This document shows positions 15,504-23,110 of a DNA stretch of 29,208 bases, piece after piece. This stretch comes from Clostridiales bacterium UBA3259. GTDB lineage: Bacteria > Bacillota_A > Clostridia > Oscillospirales > Oscillospiraceae. Position numbers and translations under genes: made by a program. The stretch's first letter is position 1. Each line of letters starts with the position of its first letter. The notes below the pieces were generated by a model that did not search any database, was not told where the DNA came from, and saw only the letters and a program-made list of their open reading frames with translations. The stretch spans positions 1 through 29,208 of the forward strand of contig DEUP01000024.1 in NCBI GenBank assembly GCA_002362625.1. Reading direction: 5' to 3'.

Positions 15504-15875
15504 TCAGCTTTCGGAGGGAACGCTGGTCTCAACCGTTGGAGCAGCCGTGGCGGCCGTGATGGCGGTATAATTCTGCCCGGGGCGATGCTGGGGACGAGAA
15601 ATCCCGCGCCAGCCGATGAAAGCCAGAATGGCCAAGGCCAGAACCGTGGCAATCCATAGGGCAAAAAGATTGCGGTTTCGCTTCTTCAGCGTCTTCAGCT
15701 GATCCTCCGGGGAAAGCACCCGGCGCTTCGGAGCCTTTTTGGGAACGACCCGTTCCCGGGTGGGCAGCGCCACAGGGGTTCCGGGACGCACAGGATATTT
15801 CTGCATGGTGAGCAGACAGCCTGTACAGAACACAGTGCCTTCCTCCGTATCTCGTCCGCACTTTAGGCAAGCCAT
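15504..15875 (-). CDS. Small zinc-ribbon, single-pass membrane protein of unknown function
   Basis: About 123 residues. A zinc-ribbon N-terminus with two CxxC knuckles (C3/C6 and C17/C20), a basic Pro/Lys-rich linker (about 40-70), one transmembrane helix (about 71-90, LFALWIATVLALAILAFIGW) and a Thr/Ser/Ala-rich tail. The order suggests a cytosolic zinc ribbon and an exported tail, a layout also seen in small regulatory or envelope proteins. I do not recognise a named family. ATG 15875 is preferred over 15971 because AAAGGAGG precedes it. It lies immediately upstream of parS and parA in the same direction. Confidence 0.75.
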   Translation of the reverse strand: MACLKCGRDTEEGTVFCTGCLLTMQKYPVRPGTPVALPTRERVVPKKAPKRRVLSPEDQLKTLKKRNRNLFALWIATVLALAILAFIGWRGISRPQHRPGQNYTAITAATAAPTVETSVPSES

Positions 15876-15909
15876 GGCCCTGCCTCCTTTTTCTCTCTGG
15901 GATTTTTCT

Positions 15910-15938
15910 ATTGTACAACATAATTTTCTGTTCGTAAA
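15910..15938 (-). promoter_or_regulatory. Promoter upstream of the zinc-ribbon gene and probably parAB
   Basis: On the minus strand TTTACG (15933-15938), a 17-bp spacer and TACAAT (15910-15915). I see no better promoter between here and parA, so this may drive the whole zinc-ribbon-parA-parB-pspC-serS-mscL set. Confidence 0.55.
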
Positions 15939-16089
15939 GAGGGGAATTGGAGCCGCGCGTAGAAAATGCAAGAAAAAGCAGGGGAGTTCTTCAGCAAACT
16001 TTAAGATTTACACTTTCGTTACACCTGGGAAAACCGGACGTGTTATCATAAAGCATAAACATTTCCATGCAAGAAAGGAAGGAAAGAAA

Positions 16090-17082
16090 ATGGAAGAAAA
16101 CGGAACCTATTCCTGGCCACCAAAACAGGAAACTCCGAAAAAGAGGCCAAGCTTCAAGGGTATGCTTCACAGGGTGCTGATTGTGGTTCTGGTACTGTTT
16201 GTGCTAGCTTTGGCCGGCACCTGCTTCTACACCGTGGACGATAAGCAGCAGGCGGTGGTCACCACCTTTGGAAGGGTGACGGACATCACCGATGCCGGCG
16301 TCCATTTCAAGCTGCCCCTGGGCATTCAGCAGGTGGAGAAGGTGGACGTAAACGTCTACCAGCAGATCAAGCTGGGGTACGACAATAACGATCGGTTCAA
16401 CACCCACGAAAGCTCCATGATTACCGGCGACTACAACATCGTGAATGTGGACTTCTTCGTGGAGTACAAGGTTTCTGATCCGGTGCAGTACCTGTATTCC
16501 TCCAACGATCCCGTGACCATCCTTCGGAACCTGATCCAGAGCCAGGTGCGAAACGTGGTTGGCTCCTCCACTGTGGACGCTGTGCTCACCGACGGCAAGG
16601 AGAGCATCCAGATGCAGGTCAAGGAGCTGGTGACCCAGATCCTGAATGAGTACGACATCGGCCTGAGCCTGGTGGATGTGAAGATTCAGGACGCGGAGCC
16701 GCCTACGACGGAGGTAATCGAGGCCTTCAAGGCGGTGGAAACCGCCAAGCAGCAGGCGGAGACGGTAATCAACGACGCCAAGGCCTACCAGAACGCCCAG
16801 CTGCCCAAGGCCCAGGCGGAGGCGGACAAGCTGATTCAAAACGCCGAGTACCTGAAGCAGAACCGGATTAACGAGGCGGTGGAGCAGGTCGCCATGTTCG
16901 AGGCTATGTACGAGCAGTACGCCAAGAACCCGGCCATTACCCGCTCCCGGATGTACTATGAGGCCATCTCCCAGGTGCTTCCGGATATTAAGCTGTACAT
17001 CAACACCAGCACCGGCGATGCCGGAGACGTTCAGATGCTTCTGCCCCTGGAGGGCTTCGTGGAAGGAGGGGACGCGCAATGA
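16090..17082 (+). CDS. hflK: HflK-like SPFH/prohibitin-domain membrane protein
   Basis: A 330-residue protein with a short cytosolic N-terminus rich in Pro and Lys, one transmembrane helix (about 27-47) and an SPFH/Band 7 domain from FYTVDDKQQAVVTTFGRVT onwards. A long Ala/Glu/Gln-rich helix (about 210-270) follows, typical of HflK. HflK and HflC form a large membrane cage that holds and modulates FtsH protease. ATG at 16090 is chosen: GGAAGGAAAG precedes it, and the longer ORF start at 15739 would cross the divergent zinc-ribbon gene. The stop overlaps the hflC start (ATGA), showing translational coupling. Confidence 0.9.
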   Translation: MEENGTYSWPPKQETPKKRPSFKGMLHRVLIVVLVLFVLALAGTCFYTVDDKQQAVVTTFGRVTDITDAGVHFKLPLGIQQVEKVDVNVYQQIKLGYDNNDRFNTHESSMITGDYNIVNVDFFVEYKVSDPVQYLYSSNDPVTILRNLIQSQVRNVVGSSTVDAVLTDGKESIQMQVKELVTQILNEYDIGLSLVDVKIQDAEPPTTEVIEAFKAVETAKQQAETVINDAKAYQNAQLPKAQAEADKLIQNAEYLKQNRINEAVEQVAMFEAMYEQYAKNPAITRSRMYYEAISQVLPDIKLYINTSTGDAGDVQMLLPLEGFVEGGDAQ

Positions 17083-17957
17083 AAAAGCGAAATATTCTCC
17101 TGATTGTGGTTCTTGTTCTGGTGCTGATTGTGGCGGCGGAATGCCTGTTCACCGTGCGGGAGGACGAGTACGCCTGTACCGTCCGGTTCAGCAAGATTAT
17201 CGACACCACTGACCAGGCGGGTCTCCATTTTAAGATGCCCTTCGTGGACAGCGTAAAATACTTCAGCAAGGCCACCCAGCTTTACGACATTCCACCCTCT
17301 GAGGTGCTGACCTCGGACAAGCAGAATATGACGGTGGACTGCTACGTCCTCTGGTCCATCGCCGACCCCAAGCTGTTCTATCAGACCTTGGGCAGCAAAA
17401 GCGTGGCGGAGCAGAGATTGGACGCCCTGACCTATAACGAGTTGAAAACCGTCATGGGCACCCTGGCTCAGGCGGACATCATCAACATGGACGACGCATC
17501 CAAGCGCAACGACATCTACGGCGGCATTGCCACCGATGTGGACGCCCTGGCCAGAACCTACGGCATCCGGGTGGAGGACGTGAAAATCAAGCAGTTTGAC
17601 CTGCCGGAAAGCAACCTGAACGCCGTATACAACCGGATGATCTCCGAGCGGAACCAGATGGCGGAAAAGTATACCGCCGACGGCAACTATGAGGCCTCCA
17701 TCATCCGCAACGATGTGGACAAGCAGGTGAACATCCTGGTGTCCGACGCCAAGGCTCAGGCCGCCAAGCTGGAGGCCGAGGGTGAGCAGAAGTACATGGA
17801 GATGCTGGCCGAGGCCTACGATACCCAGGATAAGAAGGACTTCTACGAATTTACAAAGGCTCTGGAAGCCCTGAAGGCCAGCCTGAACGGAAATGAGAAG
17901 ACCGTCATCCTGGACGGGAACTCTGAGCTTGCCCAGATCCTCATGGGCGCGAAGTAA
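17079..17957 (+). CDS. hflC: HflC-like SPFH-domain protease modulator
   Basis: A 292-residue partner of HflK. A single N-terminal transmembrane helix (about 5-22) is followed by an SPFH/Band 7 domain (TVREDEYACTVRFSKIIDTTDQAGLHFKMPF) and a coiled Ala/Lys/Glu-rich helix (DAKAQAAKLEAEGEQKYMEMLAEAY). ATG at 17079 overlaps the hflK stop. A bidirectional terminator follows within 15 bases. No ftsH gene is in the window, so the functional partner must be encoded elsewhere. Confidence 0.92.
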   Translation: MKKRNILLIVVLVLVLIVAAECLFTVREDEYACTVRFSKIIDTTDQAGLHFKMPFVDSVKYFSKATQLYDIPPSEVLTSDKQNMTVDCYVLWSIADPKLFYQTLGSKSVAEQRLDALTYNELKTVMGTLAQADIINMDDASKRNDIYGGIATDVDALARTYGIRVEDVKIKQFDLPESNLNAVYNRMISERNQMAEKYTADGNYEASIIRNDVDKQVNILVSDAKAQAAKLEAEGEQKYMEMLAEAYDTQDKKDFYEFTKALEALKASLNGNEKTVILDGNSELAQILMGAK

Positions 17958-17970
17958 AAACGTTAAAACG

Positions 17971-18007
17971 GCCCCGGCTTTGTGTGAAAGCAAAGCCGGG
18001 GCAATTT
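17971..18007. terminator. Bidirectional terminator between hflC and the nucleotidyltransferase gene
   Basis: GCCCCGGCTTTG (17971-17982) pairs perfectly with CAAAGCCGGGGC (17991-18002) around an eight-base loop. AATTTT follows on the plus strand; GTTTTAACG follows on the minus strand. Confidence 0.88.
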
Positions 18008-18011
18008 TCTG

Positions 18012-18932
18012 TTATCCCCAAAGACCGTCAGGGTATTTTCCCTCATCGGTCATTTTTTTCAGGGCAGCTACCACCACAGGCTTGTCGGCGGCGTAGGTCA
18101 CGCCGAACCAGCGGTCGGGGGAGGTCAGCACCTTTACGGAAGCCTTGCCCTCGTGGATCAGCTGGGAAACGGGGAAGGGAAGGAAGTATTCGCCCTTGAG
18201 GGGGTTGACAGTCAGGGCATGATCCAGGAAGGCGGGGAACCGGGCCTGGATCTCTGTCAAAAAGCTGGGCATAAAGCCCCAGAGATTCATGGACACGATG
18301 GTTTCGGAGGGTAGATCCACCCAGTTTTCCCCATCCTCGGTGTAGTGAATGCCGCCGGGATACTTCTCAATCCGGGTACGCTCAATAACCTCCGTCAGAC
18401 AGCCCTCACTGTCGGCCTGGCAGACGCCCCGGGCCACGCTGCCGTTGTCCGTGACGGTTTTGGACAGATGGAAGCCCACCATGCAGTAGTCATATTCTCC
18501 CGCAGCAGAGGAAAGACGGTCATAAATGGCCTTGAAGCCGGCCTTGCCGTAATAGTCGTCGGCGTTGATCACGGCAAAGGGCGCGCCGTCAATGGCCTCG
18601 GCGGCGCAGAGCACCGCGTGACCGGTGCCCCAGGGCTTTGTCCGCCCCTGAGGGACGGCATAACCGGCAGGAAGGCTGTCAAGCTCCTGAAAGGCATAGC
18701 GGATCTCCACCGGAGCCTTTTCCAGGCGCTTGCCTACGGTTTCCATGAAATCCTTACGGATGGCTTCCTTGATGATAATAACAACGGTGTCAAAGCCCGC
18801 CTGATGGGCGTCGTAAATGGAATAATCCAGAATGGCCTCTCCATGGCTGCCCACAGGGTCGATCTGCTTTAAGCCGCCGTATCGGCTGCCCATTCCGGCT
18901 GCCAAAACCACGAGAACAGGTTTCTTAGACAT
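18012..18932 (-). CDS. Sugar-phosphate nucleotidyltransferase family protein
   Basis: A 306-residue Rossmann-like NTP transferase. The N-terminal signature VLVVLAAGMGSRYGGLKQIDPVG (residues 5-27) binds the nucleotide phosphates, and PFAVINADDYYG near 110 supplies the metal-binding aspartates. KPWGTGHAVLCAAEAI resembles the base-binding loop of glucose-1-phosphate nucleotidylyltransferases. Substrate unknown: UTP or dTTP with a hexose-1-phosphate is likely, but a choline- or aminosugar-phosphate cannot be excluded. It has its own promoter; transcription ends at the shared terminator with hflC. Confidence 0.85.
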   Translation of the reverse strand: MSKKPVLVVLAAGMGSRYGGLKQIDPVGSHGEAILDYSIYDAHQAGFDTVVIIIKEAIRKDFMETVGKRLEKAPVEIRYAFQELDSLPAGYAVPQGRTKPWGTGHAVLCAAEAIDGAPFAVINADDYYGKAGFKAIYDRLSSAAGEYDYCMVGFHLSKTVTDNGSVARGVCQADSEGCLTEVIERTRIEKYPGGIHYTEDGENWVDLPSETIVSMNLWGFMPSFLTEIQARFPAFLDHALTVNPLKGEYFLPFPVSQLIHEGKASVKVLTSPDRWFGVTYAADKPVVVAALKKMTDEGKYPDGLWG

Positions 18933-18967
18933 GATGTACGCTCCTTATGTTTATAATGGCTGGGTTC

Positions 18968-18996
18968 ATTATATGCCATGGGGAGAAAAAAAGCAA
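18968..18996 (-). promoter_or_regulatory. Promoter of the nucleotidyltransferase gene
   Basis: Minus strand TTGCTT (18991-18996), a 17-bp spacer and a perfect TATAAT (18968-18973), 35 bp before the start codon. The -35 match is only moderate. Confidence 0.65.
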
Positions 18997-19007
18997 GAGA
19001 AGAGGGG

Positions 19008-19049
19008 CCTTTTCAAGGAGTTTCGGCACCTTTTCAAGGCAATTCGGCA
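19008..19049. repeat. Tandem 21-bp direct repeat upstream of the nucleotidyltransferase promoter
   Basis: Two adjacent 21-bp units (19008-19028 and 19029-19049) agree at 18 of 21 positions. Each has CCTTTTCAAGG then two or three variable bases and TTCGGCA. They lie just upstream of the -35 element and just past the gluQ stop. Tandem operator sites or simple slippage duplication are both possible. Confidence 0.75.
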
Positions 19050-19057
19050 AGCTGTGC

Positions 19058-19993
19058 CTACCGGATACCGGACAACAGCTCCTCCGCGCGGATGGTTACG
19101 CTGCTGCCCCTTACCTTCTCCCAGGAAAAAACCGTTTTCAGCTCCTGGAGGGAGATGGCCTCGGGAGCCTCCAAAAGCCCGGCGCTGCTGGCAAGGGTGC
19201 CAATAAGCTGCTCAGGGGAAAGGTGCTTGCGGATCTCCCCCAGGTCCAGATCCCTGTCCCGTTTGCTCAGCCGCCGTCCGTCCGGGGCCAGAAGCATGGG
19301 CACATGGGCGTACACCGGGTGGGGAAAGCCCCACAGCTCCTGTAAATAATTCTGCCTTGGCGCGGAGCTGAGCAGATCCATCCCCCGAACCACCTCCGTA
19401 ATTCCGGCTTCTCCGTCGTCCACAGTGACGGCCAGCTGATAGACATAAACCCCGTCTGCCCGGCGCACCACCATGTCGCCGCAGTCGGTTTTCAGGTTCC
19501 ATTGGGAATCCCCCTGAACCAGGTCATGGAGCCTCCAGATTTTGTCAGGTACCTGTATCCGCCAGGCAGGGGCACGGTGAAAGGCCTCCCGCTGGGCGCT
19601 CGTCAGATTCCGGCAGGTGCCGGGATAGACATAGGTGCCGTCGGACAGATGGGGCGCGTTGACGCTGTGAAGCTGACTGCGGGTGCAGTAGCAGGGGTAG
19701 AGCAGATCCATATCCCGGAGACGTTCAAAATACCGGTCGTATACCTCACTGCGTTTGCTCTGGGCCGGAGTCTCCCGATCCCAGCTCAGCCCAAGCCAGG
19801 TAAGATCCTCCCGCAGCGCCTGAGCGAATTCCCCGCTGGTGCGCTGGGTGTCCAGATCTTCCATTCTGAGAACCATTTCCCCATCCCTTGCTTTTACAGA
19901 CAGCCAGGCGAGCAGGGCGGAGAATACGTTCCCCAGGTGCATCCGGCCGGATGGGGTCGGGGCGAACCGGCCTACCGGCGCTACCGCATCCAT
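19058..19993 (-). CDS. gluQ: Glutamyl-queuosine tRNA(Asp) synthetase
   Basis: GluQ (YadB) resembles the catalytic half of glutamyl-tRNA synthetase and attaches glutamate to queuosine at position 34 of tRNA-Asp. The roughly 311-residue protein has the class I HIGH-type motif as PTPSGRMHLGN (13-22), the KMSKS-type loop as LSKRD, and a zinc site C101-x-C103 ... Y123 ... C127 like that of the E. coli enzyme. The anticodon-binding domain of GluRS is missing, as expected. ATG 19993 is chosen because GRFAP then falls at the usual place; GTG at 20008 is an alternative. The start overlaps the end of the upstream small gene by 13 bp, implying translational coupling. Confidence 0.9.
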   Translation of the reverse strand: MDAVAPVGRFAPTPSGRMHLGNVFSALLAWLSVKARDGEMVLRMEDLDTQRTSGEFAQALREDLTWLGLSWDRETPAQSKRSEVYDRYFERLRDMDLLYPCYCTRSQLHSVNAPHLSDGTYVYPGTCRNLTSAQREAFHRAPAWRIQVPDKIWRLHDLVQGDSQWNLKTDCGDMVVRRADGVYVYQLAVTVDDGEAGITEVVRGMDLLSSAPRQNYLQELWGFPHPVYAHVPMLLAPDGRRLSKRDRDLDLGEIRKHLSPEQLIGTLASSAGLLEAPEAISLQELKTVFSWEKVRGSSVTIRAEELLSGIR

Positions 19994-20409
19994 CGGTACC
20001 ACCACCACAGCATCCCGGCGATGCCCATAAGCTCCAGGAAAATGATAAAGGGGAGACAGCCTACGCTTTCTTTCTTCTCCTTCTTCGATTCCTTGTCGGC
20101 CTCGCTAAGCTTCTTTTTGGACTTTTTTTCGACAAACACGGCGCTGTCCTCGTTCATAGTCTCGTCACCGTATACGGTTCTATGGAAATCAACGGCATCG
20201 TTGCGGACGCCCCGGAGATGGCTGGGAGCCGGAGGTGTGTCGGCGTCCTCCCGGGAAAGCTCGCTAAGCCAGTCGGAGTCCTCATATTCGAAGAGATCGT
20301 CCAGTTCGGGGATCTCCTGATTTTGCAGAGCCTCCAGCTGATCCTCATAGGCCTGGGCCCGAAGCTCCGCGTCCAATCTGTTCAATTCCTTCTTGGGATC
20401 GTCAAACAT
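19981..20409 (-). CDS. Hypothetical protein with acidic/lysine-rich body and C-terminal membrane anchor
   Basis: A 142-residue protein I do not recognise. Residues 1-60 are acidic and helical (KKELNRLDAELRAQAYEDQLEAL), followed by a polar stretch. A strongly lysine-rich segment (about 95-117, KKSKKKLSEADKESKKEKKE) precedes one hydrophobic helix (about 119-138) ending WWWYRWMR. The layout suggests a tail-anchored protein whose body stays in the cytosol. It has a good promoter and ribosome binding site and overlaps gluQ, so it is a real gene, but a link to queuosine metabolism is not shown. Confidence 0.8.
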   Translation of the reverse strand: MFDDPKKELNRLDAELRAQAYEDQLEALQNQEIPELDDLFEYEDSDWLSELSREDADTPPAPSHLRGVRNDAVDFHRTVYGDETMNEDSAVFVEKKSKKKLSEADKESKKEKKESVGCLPFIIFLELMGIAGMLWWWYRWMR

Positions 20410-20432
20410 GCGCTGTCCCTCCTTTGCCGCTT

Positions 20433-20461
20433 ATTTTACCCGAAAAGCATGGAAATGTAAA
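20433..20461 (-). promoter_or_regulatory. Promoter of the small membrane-anchored protein and gluQ
   Basis: Minus strand TTTACA (20456-20461), a 17-bp spacer and TAAAAT (20433-20438), 23 bp before the start codon. It abuts the terminator of the preceding sigma/anti-sigma transcript. Confidence 0.75.
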
Positions 20462-20504
20462 GGGAAACAAAAAAGAAATAAGGACGCTCCCGAAAGAGCG
20501 TCCT
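20462..20504 (-). terminator. Terminator of the sigma/anti-sigma transcript
   Basis: AGGACGCTC (20481-20489) pairs perfectly with GAGCGTCCT (20496-20504). Read leftward, it is followed by TTATTTCTTTTTTG. The stem sequence recurs in the hairpin at 23068-23095. Confidence 0.88.
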
Positions 20505-20548
20505 CACAGTATTGGGAGAAACTGGGGAAGTTCACAGCAAAAGAACCT

Positions 20549-22408
20549 TCAACTCCCGGAGAGCAGGCGGACGCTGCTTGCGATTTCCAGCAGCGCCTCC
20601 ACAGAAAGCTCCTCGCTGTACAGCTTAAACTGAATCCCCTTTGCCGCGTCTCCCAGGACCCAGGCAACGGAGGCATTGCTGCCATCCTGGGACATGACAC
20701 CGGGACAGCCGCCAACGGTGACGCTTTCCACAGTGCCCGCATCGCCTACCTTCATCCGTGCCACGTCCTCCGGCGATGCGGCATCCGAAACATAGCTTTC
20801 GTACTCAAAATAGACAGCCTTGTTTGTCTTGTGGTCAAAATACCACCGGCGGACATAAGAATACCAGTCGTCTTCTCCCTCCAAGGGCCAGCCTGTCAAA
20901 CCGTCCTCTACCATGCCATCGGGCAAGTCGGTGATCTGATAATCTCCCAGCTGCCGGAGGGCCTCTTCTGTTTTGTCCGCATTGGTGGGCCGCAGCTCCG
21001 GGCCGGGGCCTACGCTTTCCGCTATGGCCATCAGGTCTAAATCCGAGCTGGATTGCAGGCGGAAGCCAAAGCCCCGGCTTTCGTCCGTCCAGATTAGGGT
21101 AGTACCCATCCGATAGCCGGGCTGCCCGTTGATGGTTACCTGCTCCGGCTGACCCATGCCCTCAAACTGCCGGCCCCAACGGCCCAGACGGAAATAGAGG
21201 GTAAAGATCAGCTTGTCTCCCAGGGTGTTTTCATATTGAATTTCCTGCTGACCGTAGGCCGGATCGTCGATAAACGCAGCAGAATATCCCTCCGGCACGC
21301 TCTGGGGGTACACCGGCTCAAAGCCCACATAGGCAGCGGGATCCTGCTGAAGGTCAATGGTGTAGTCCGGGCCCAGATAGCTTTTGGAAACCTCCAGAGG
21401 GGCACCGGGTGCCACACCTTCCGCTATGGCGATTAAATCAACGGCTTCGTCTTCCGCGTCCAGCATGGCGTAGAAGCCCTCCGCCTCATTGCGCCAGAAG
21501 AGGCAGCTTCTGCCGGATGCGGTGGTCACCAGTTTCGCGGAGTCCCCGGCAATCTGGACGTCCTCTCTGGTAACTTCCTCCTGGAAATCGGTGCCGCTCA
21601 GGTCCTCCAAAAGGGAAACCACGTAGCGGATGGTGTGGGTGCCGTCGGTGTAGTACAGATTCTGGCGTCTCATGCCCGGAGGGCTTACCTCTGCCAGAGT
21701 GTAGCCATTGGGAAGCTGCTGGGGGTACCAGGGGTCCCAAAGGCTCCCTTCCTTGCACAGAAAGGACAGGGGCAGCTCCTCACCGAAGGCAACGCCTTCC
21801 GCCATGACAGCCAAATCGACCTCCATATCCTGGGTGAACAGGGTCAGATAGGAGCCCTTGTCCTCATCCTGCCAGTTCAGAACCTGGGCTCCTTTTTCGG
21901 TAACATAGAGGGTGGCGTCCCAGCCGGAGACCTTCAGGGCCGTTTCTGTTACCGGCGGAGCCAGATGGATGTCACTGTCATGGCCGGTGGAGAGGGAGAA
22001 GGTGATATAGCTTCCGGCGTCGTTCCAATAGTAGATATTTCGGGTGGTATAATCCACCGGAGCGCCCTCAGAAAGGTGGTAGCCCTCCGGCAAAAGCTGG
22101 GGATAGAAAGCGGTGAGGACAGTTTGCTCCCTGCGGGTGGGTTCGGCAGCCGCTGAGCCCCGGTCATCGGAAACCGTCTGGGTCACAGCGGCAGGATTGT
22201 GCTGCACCAGCTTCATATGAATTCGGCTGTAGGCCACGGCACAGGCCGTGGTCAACAGAGCGAGCATAGCCACCATGGCGGCAATCAGCAGGGCCCGATT
22301 CGCGGGACGCTTATGTACTTCCGGGGGTGTAAGCTGCATTTCTTCTGCCTCGGCCAGGTTCTCCGGGCTGATGCTGCCTAGAGCACAAAACAGTTCCAGA
22401 TTCGTCAT
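20549..22408 (-). CDS. Anti-sigma-like membrane protein with four DUF4367-like extracytoplasmic modules
   Basis: A 619-residue protein translationally coupled (ATGA) to the sigma factor gene, so probably its regulator. The first 38 residues are a short cytosolic part with no zinc-finger HxxxCxxC motif; one transmembrane helix follows (about 39-60). The rest is exported and contains four related modules: about 101-215, 227-340, 366-475 and 485-619. The first three open with a [F/W/V]YPQ-x2-P-x-GY motif, the fourth with a looser LGDYQITDLPDG. Each ends with a conserved A-E/S-x-V segment (AEGVAFG, AEGVAPG, AESVGPG, ASSVRLL). This is the layout of DUF4367/RsgI-like sensor proteins in clostridia. 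What the exported part senses is unknown. A DUF4367 match is recognition by pattern only. Confidence 0.78.
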   Translation of the reverse strand: MTNLELFCALGSISPENLAEAEEMQLTPPEVHKRPANRALLIAAMVAMLALLTTACAVAYSRIHMKLVQHNPAAVTQTVSDDRGSAAAEPTRREQTVLTAFYPQLLPEGYHLSEGAPVDYTTRNIYYWNDAGSYITFSLSTGHDSDIHLAPPVTETALKVSGWDATLYVTEKGAQVLNWQDEDKGSYLTLFTQDMEVDLAVMAEGVAFGEELPLSFLCKEGSLWDPWYPQQLPNGYTLAEVSPPGMRRQNLYYTDGTHTIRYVVSLLEDLSGTDFQEEVTREDVQIAGDSAKLVTTASGRSCLFWRNEAEGFYAMLDAEDEAVDLIAIAEGVAPGAPLEVSKSYLGPDYTIDLQQDPAAYVGFEPVYPQSVPEGYSAAFIDDPAYGQQEIQYENTLGDKLIFTLYFRLGRWGRQFEGMGQPEQVTINGQPGYRMGTTLIWTDESRGFGFRLQSSSDLDLMAIAESVGPGPELRPTNADKTEEALRQLGDYQITDLPDGMVEDGLTGWPLEGEDDWYSYVRRWYFDHKTNKAVYFEYESYVSDAASPEDVARMKVGDAGTVESVTVGGCPGVMSQDGSNASVAWVLGDAAKGIQFKLYSEELSVEALLEIASSVRLLSGS

Positions 22409-22962
22409 CTCAGTCCCTCCTCTGCCAGCTGATCGCCTAATCGTTTCCGAAGCCGAAACAGCATAGACTTGACTTTCCCAACGGAGTACCCTGTCCTCCC
22501 GGCAATGTCACTCAGGGAGTTTACATACCAGTACCGGCACAAAAAGACCTTCCGTTCATCCTTGGAAAGGGAGGACAGAAAGCGGTTCAGGGCAGCAGCC
22601 GTCTCCTTACGGAGGATGGTATCCTCAATGCTCTGCTCACCGGAAACACATTCCTCCAGTTCCTCAAGGGCAATCTCCATTTCGCCGTTTCCCCGTTTCT
22701 TGGCGTTTGTCTTTCTCCAGCGGGAAATGGAGATGTTCCGGGTTAATTTCCCTAAAAAAGTCGAGAGCTTCGAAGGCTTTGCGGGAGGAATGGCGTTCCA
22801 TGCGGAAAAATAGGTGTCGCTGACACTTTCCTCGGAATCCTCCCGGTTTGCGAGAATGTTGTAGGCAATTGCGTAGCAATAGCTGCGGTATTTGCTATCC
22901 GTTTCCTGGATTGCCATTTCCGACCGTGCAAGGTATAAATTGATGATCTGGGCATCGTTCAT
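22405..22962 (-). CDS. ECF-like sigma-70 family RNA polymerase sigma factor
   Basis: A 185-residue sigma factor with only regions 2 and 4. Region 2 spans about 22-90 (YRSYCYAIAYNILANREDSEESVSDTYFSAWN, then the DNA-contacting KLTRNISISRWRK). Region 4 is the C-terminal helix-turn-helix (SKDERKVFLCRYWYVNSLSDIAGRTGYSVGKVKSMLFRLRKRL). ATG 22962 is chosen because AAAGGAAGGG precedes it; the upstream in-frame extension has no support. It overlaps the anti-sigma-like gene by 4 bp. It presumably directs a small stress or envelope regulon and may autoregulate. Confidence 0.9.
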   Translation of the reverse strand: MNDAQIINLYLARSEMAIQETDSKYRSYCYAIAYNILANREDSEESVSDTYFSAWNAIPPAKPSKLSTFLGKLTRNISISRWRKTNAKKRGNGEMEIALEELEECVSGEQSIEDTILRKETAAALNRFLSSLSKDERKVFLCRYWYVNSLSDIAGRTGYSVGKVKSMLFRLRKRLGDQLAEEGLR

Positions 22963-22981
22963 GTTTGATCCCTTCCTTTCT

Positions 22982-23006
22982 GTGTGGATACACCAGGTGT
23001 CTACAC
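22982..23006. promoter_or_regulatory. Imperfect inverted repeat in the sigma-factor leader
   Basis: GTGTGGATACACC and GGTGTCTACAC face each other around one central base, with a one-base bulge and a few mismatches. The element lies 20 bp before the sigma-factor ATG and just downstream of a TATATAAG run (minus strand) that could be a -10 element. It may be an operator or a leader hairpin. Confidence 0.45.
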
Positions 23007-23067
23007 TTATATACACGCAAATCAGCCGGGAAGGTTTTACGGCTCGGAACTGTTTTTTACAGAAGAA

Positions 23068-23095
23068 GAGGACGCCCCTCCTTGGGAGCGTCCTC
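23068..23095 (-). terminator. Hairpin after uxaC, same stem sequence as the terminator at 20481
   Basis: GAGGACGC (23068-23075) pairs with GCGTCCTC (23088-23095); inner bases add further pairs. Leftward it is followed by TTCTTCTG, a weak T run. It starts 16 bases past the uxaC stop and probably terminates that gene. Confidence 0.65.
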
Positions 23096-23110
23096 AAAAT
23101 AGTTCGTGCC

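Noticed and set aside
16020..16060. A promoter for hflK around TATCAT at about 16044
   Set aside because: No -35 hexamer with acceptable spacing could be found, so I did not list it, although hflK must have a promoter in this gap.
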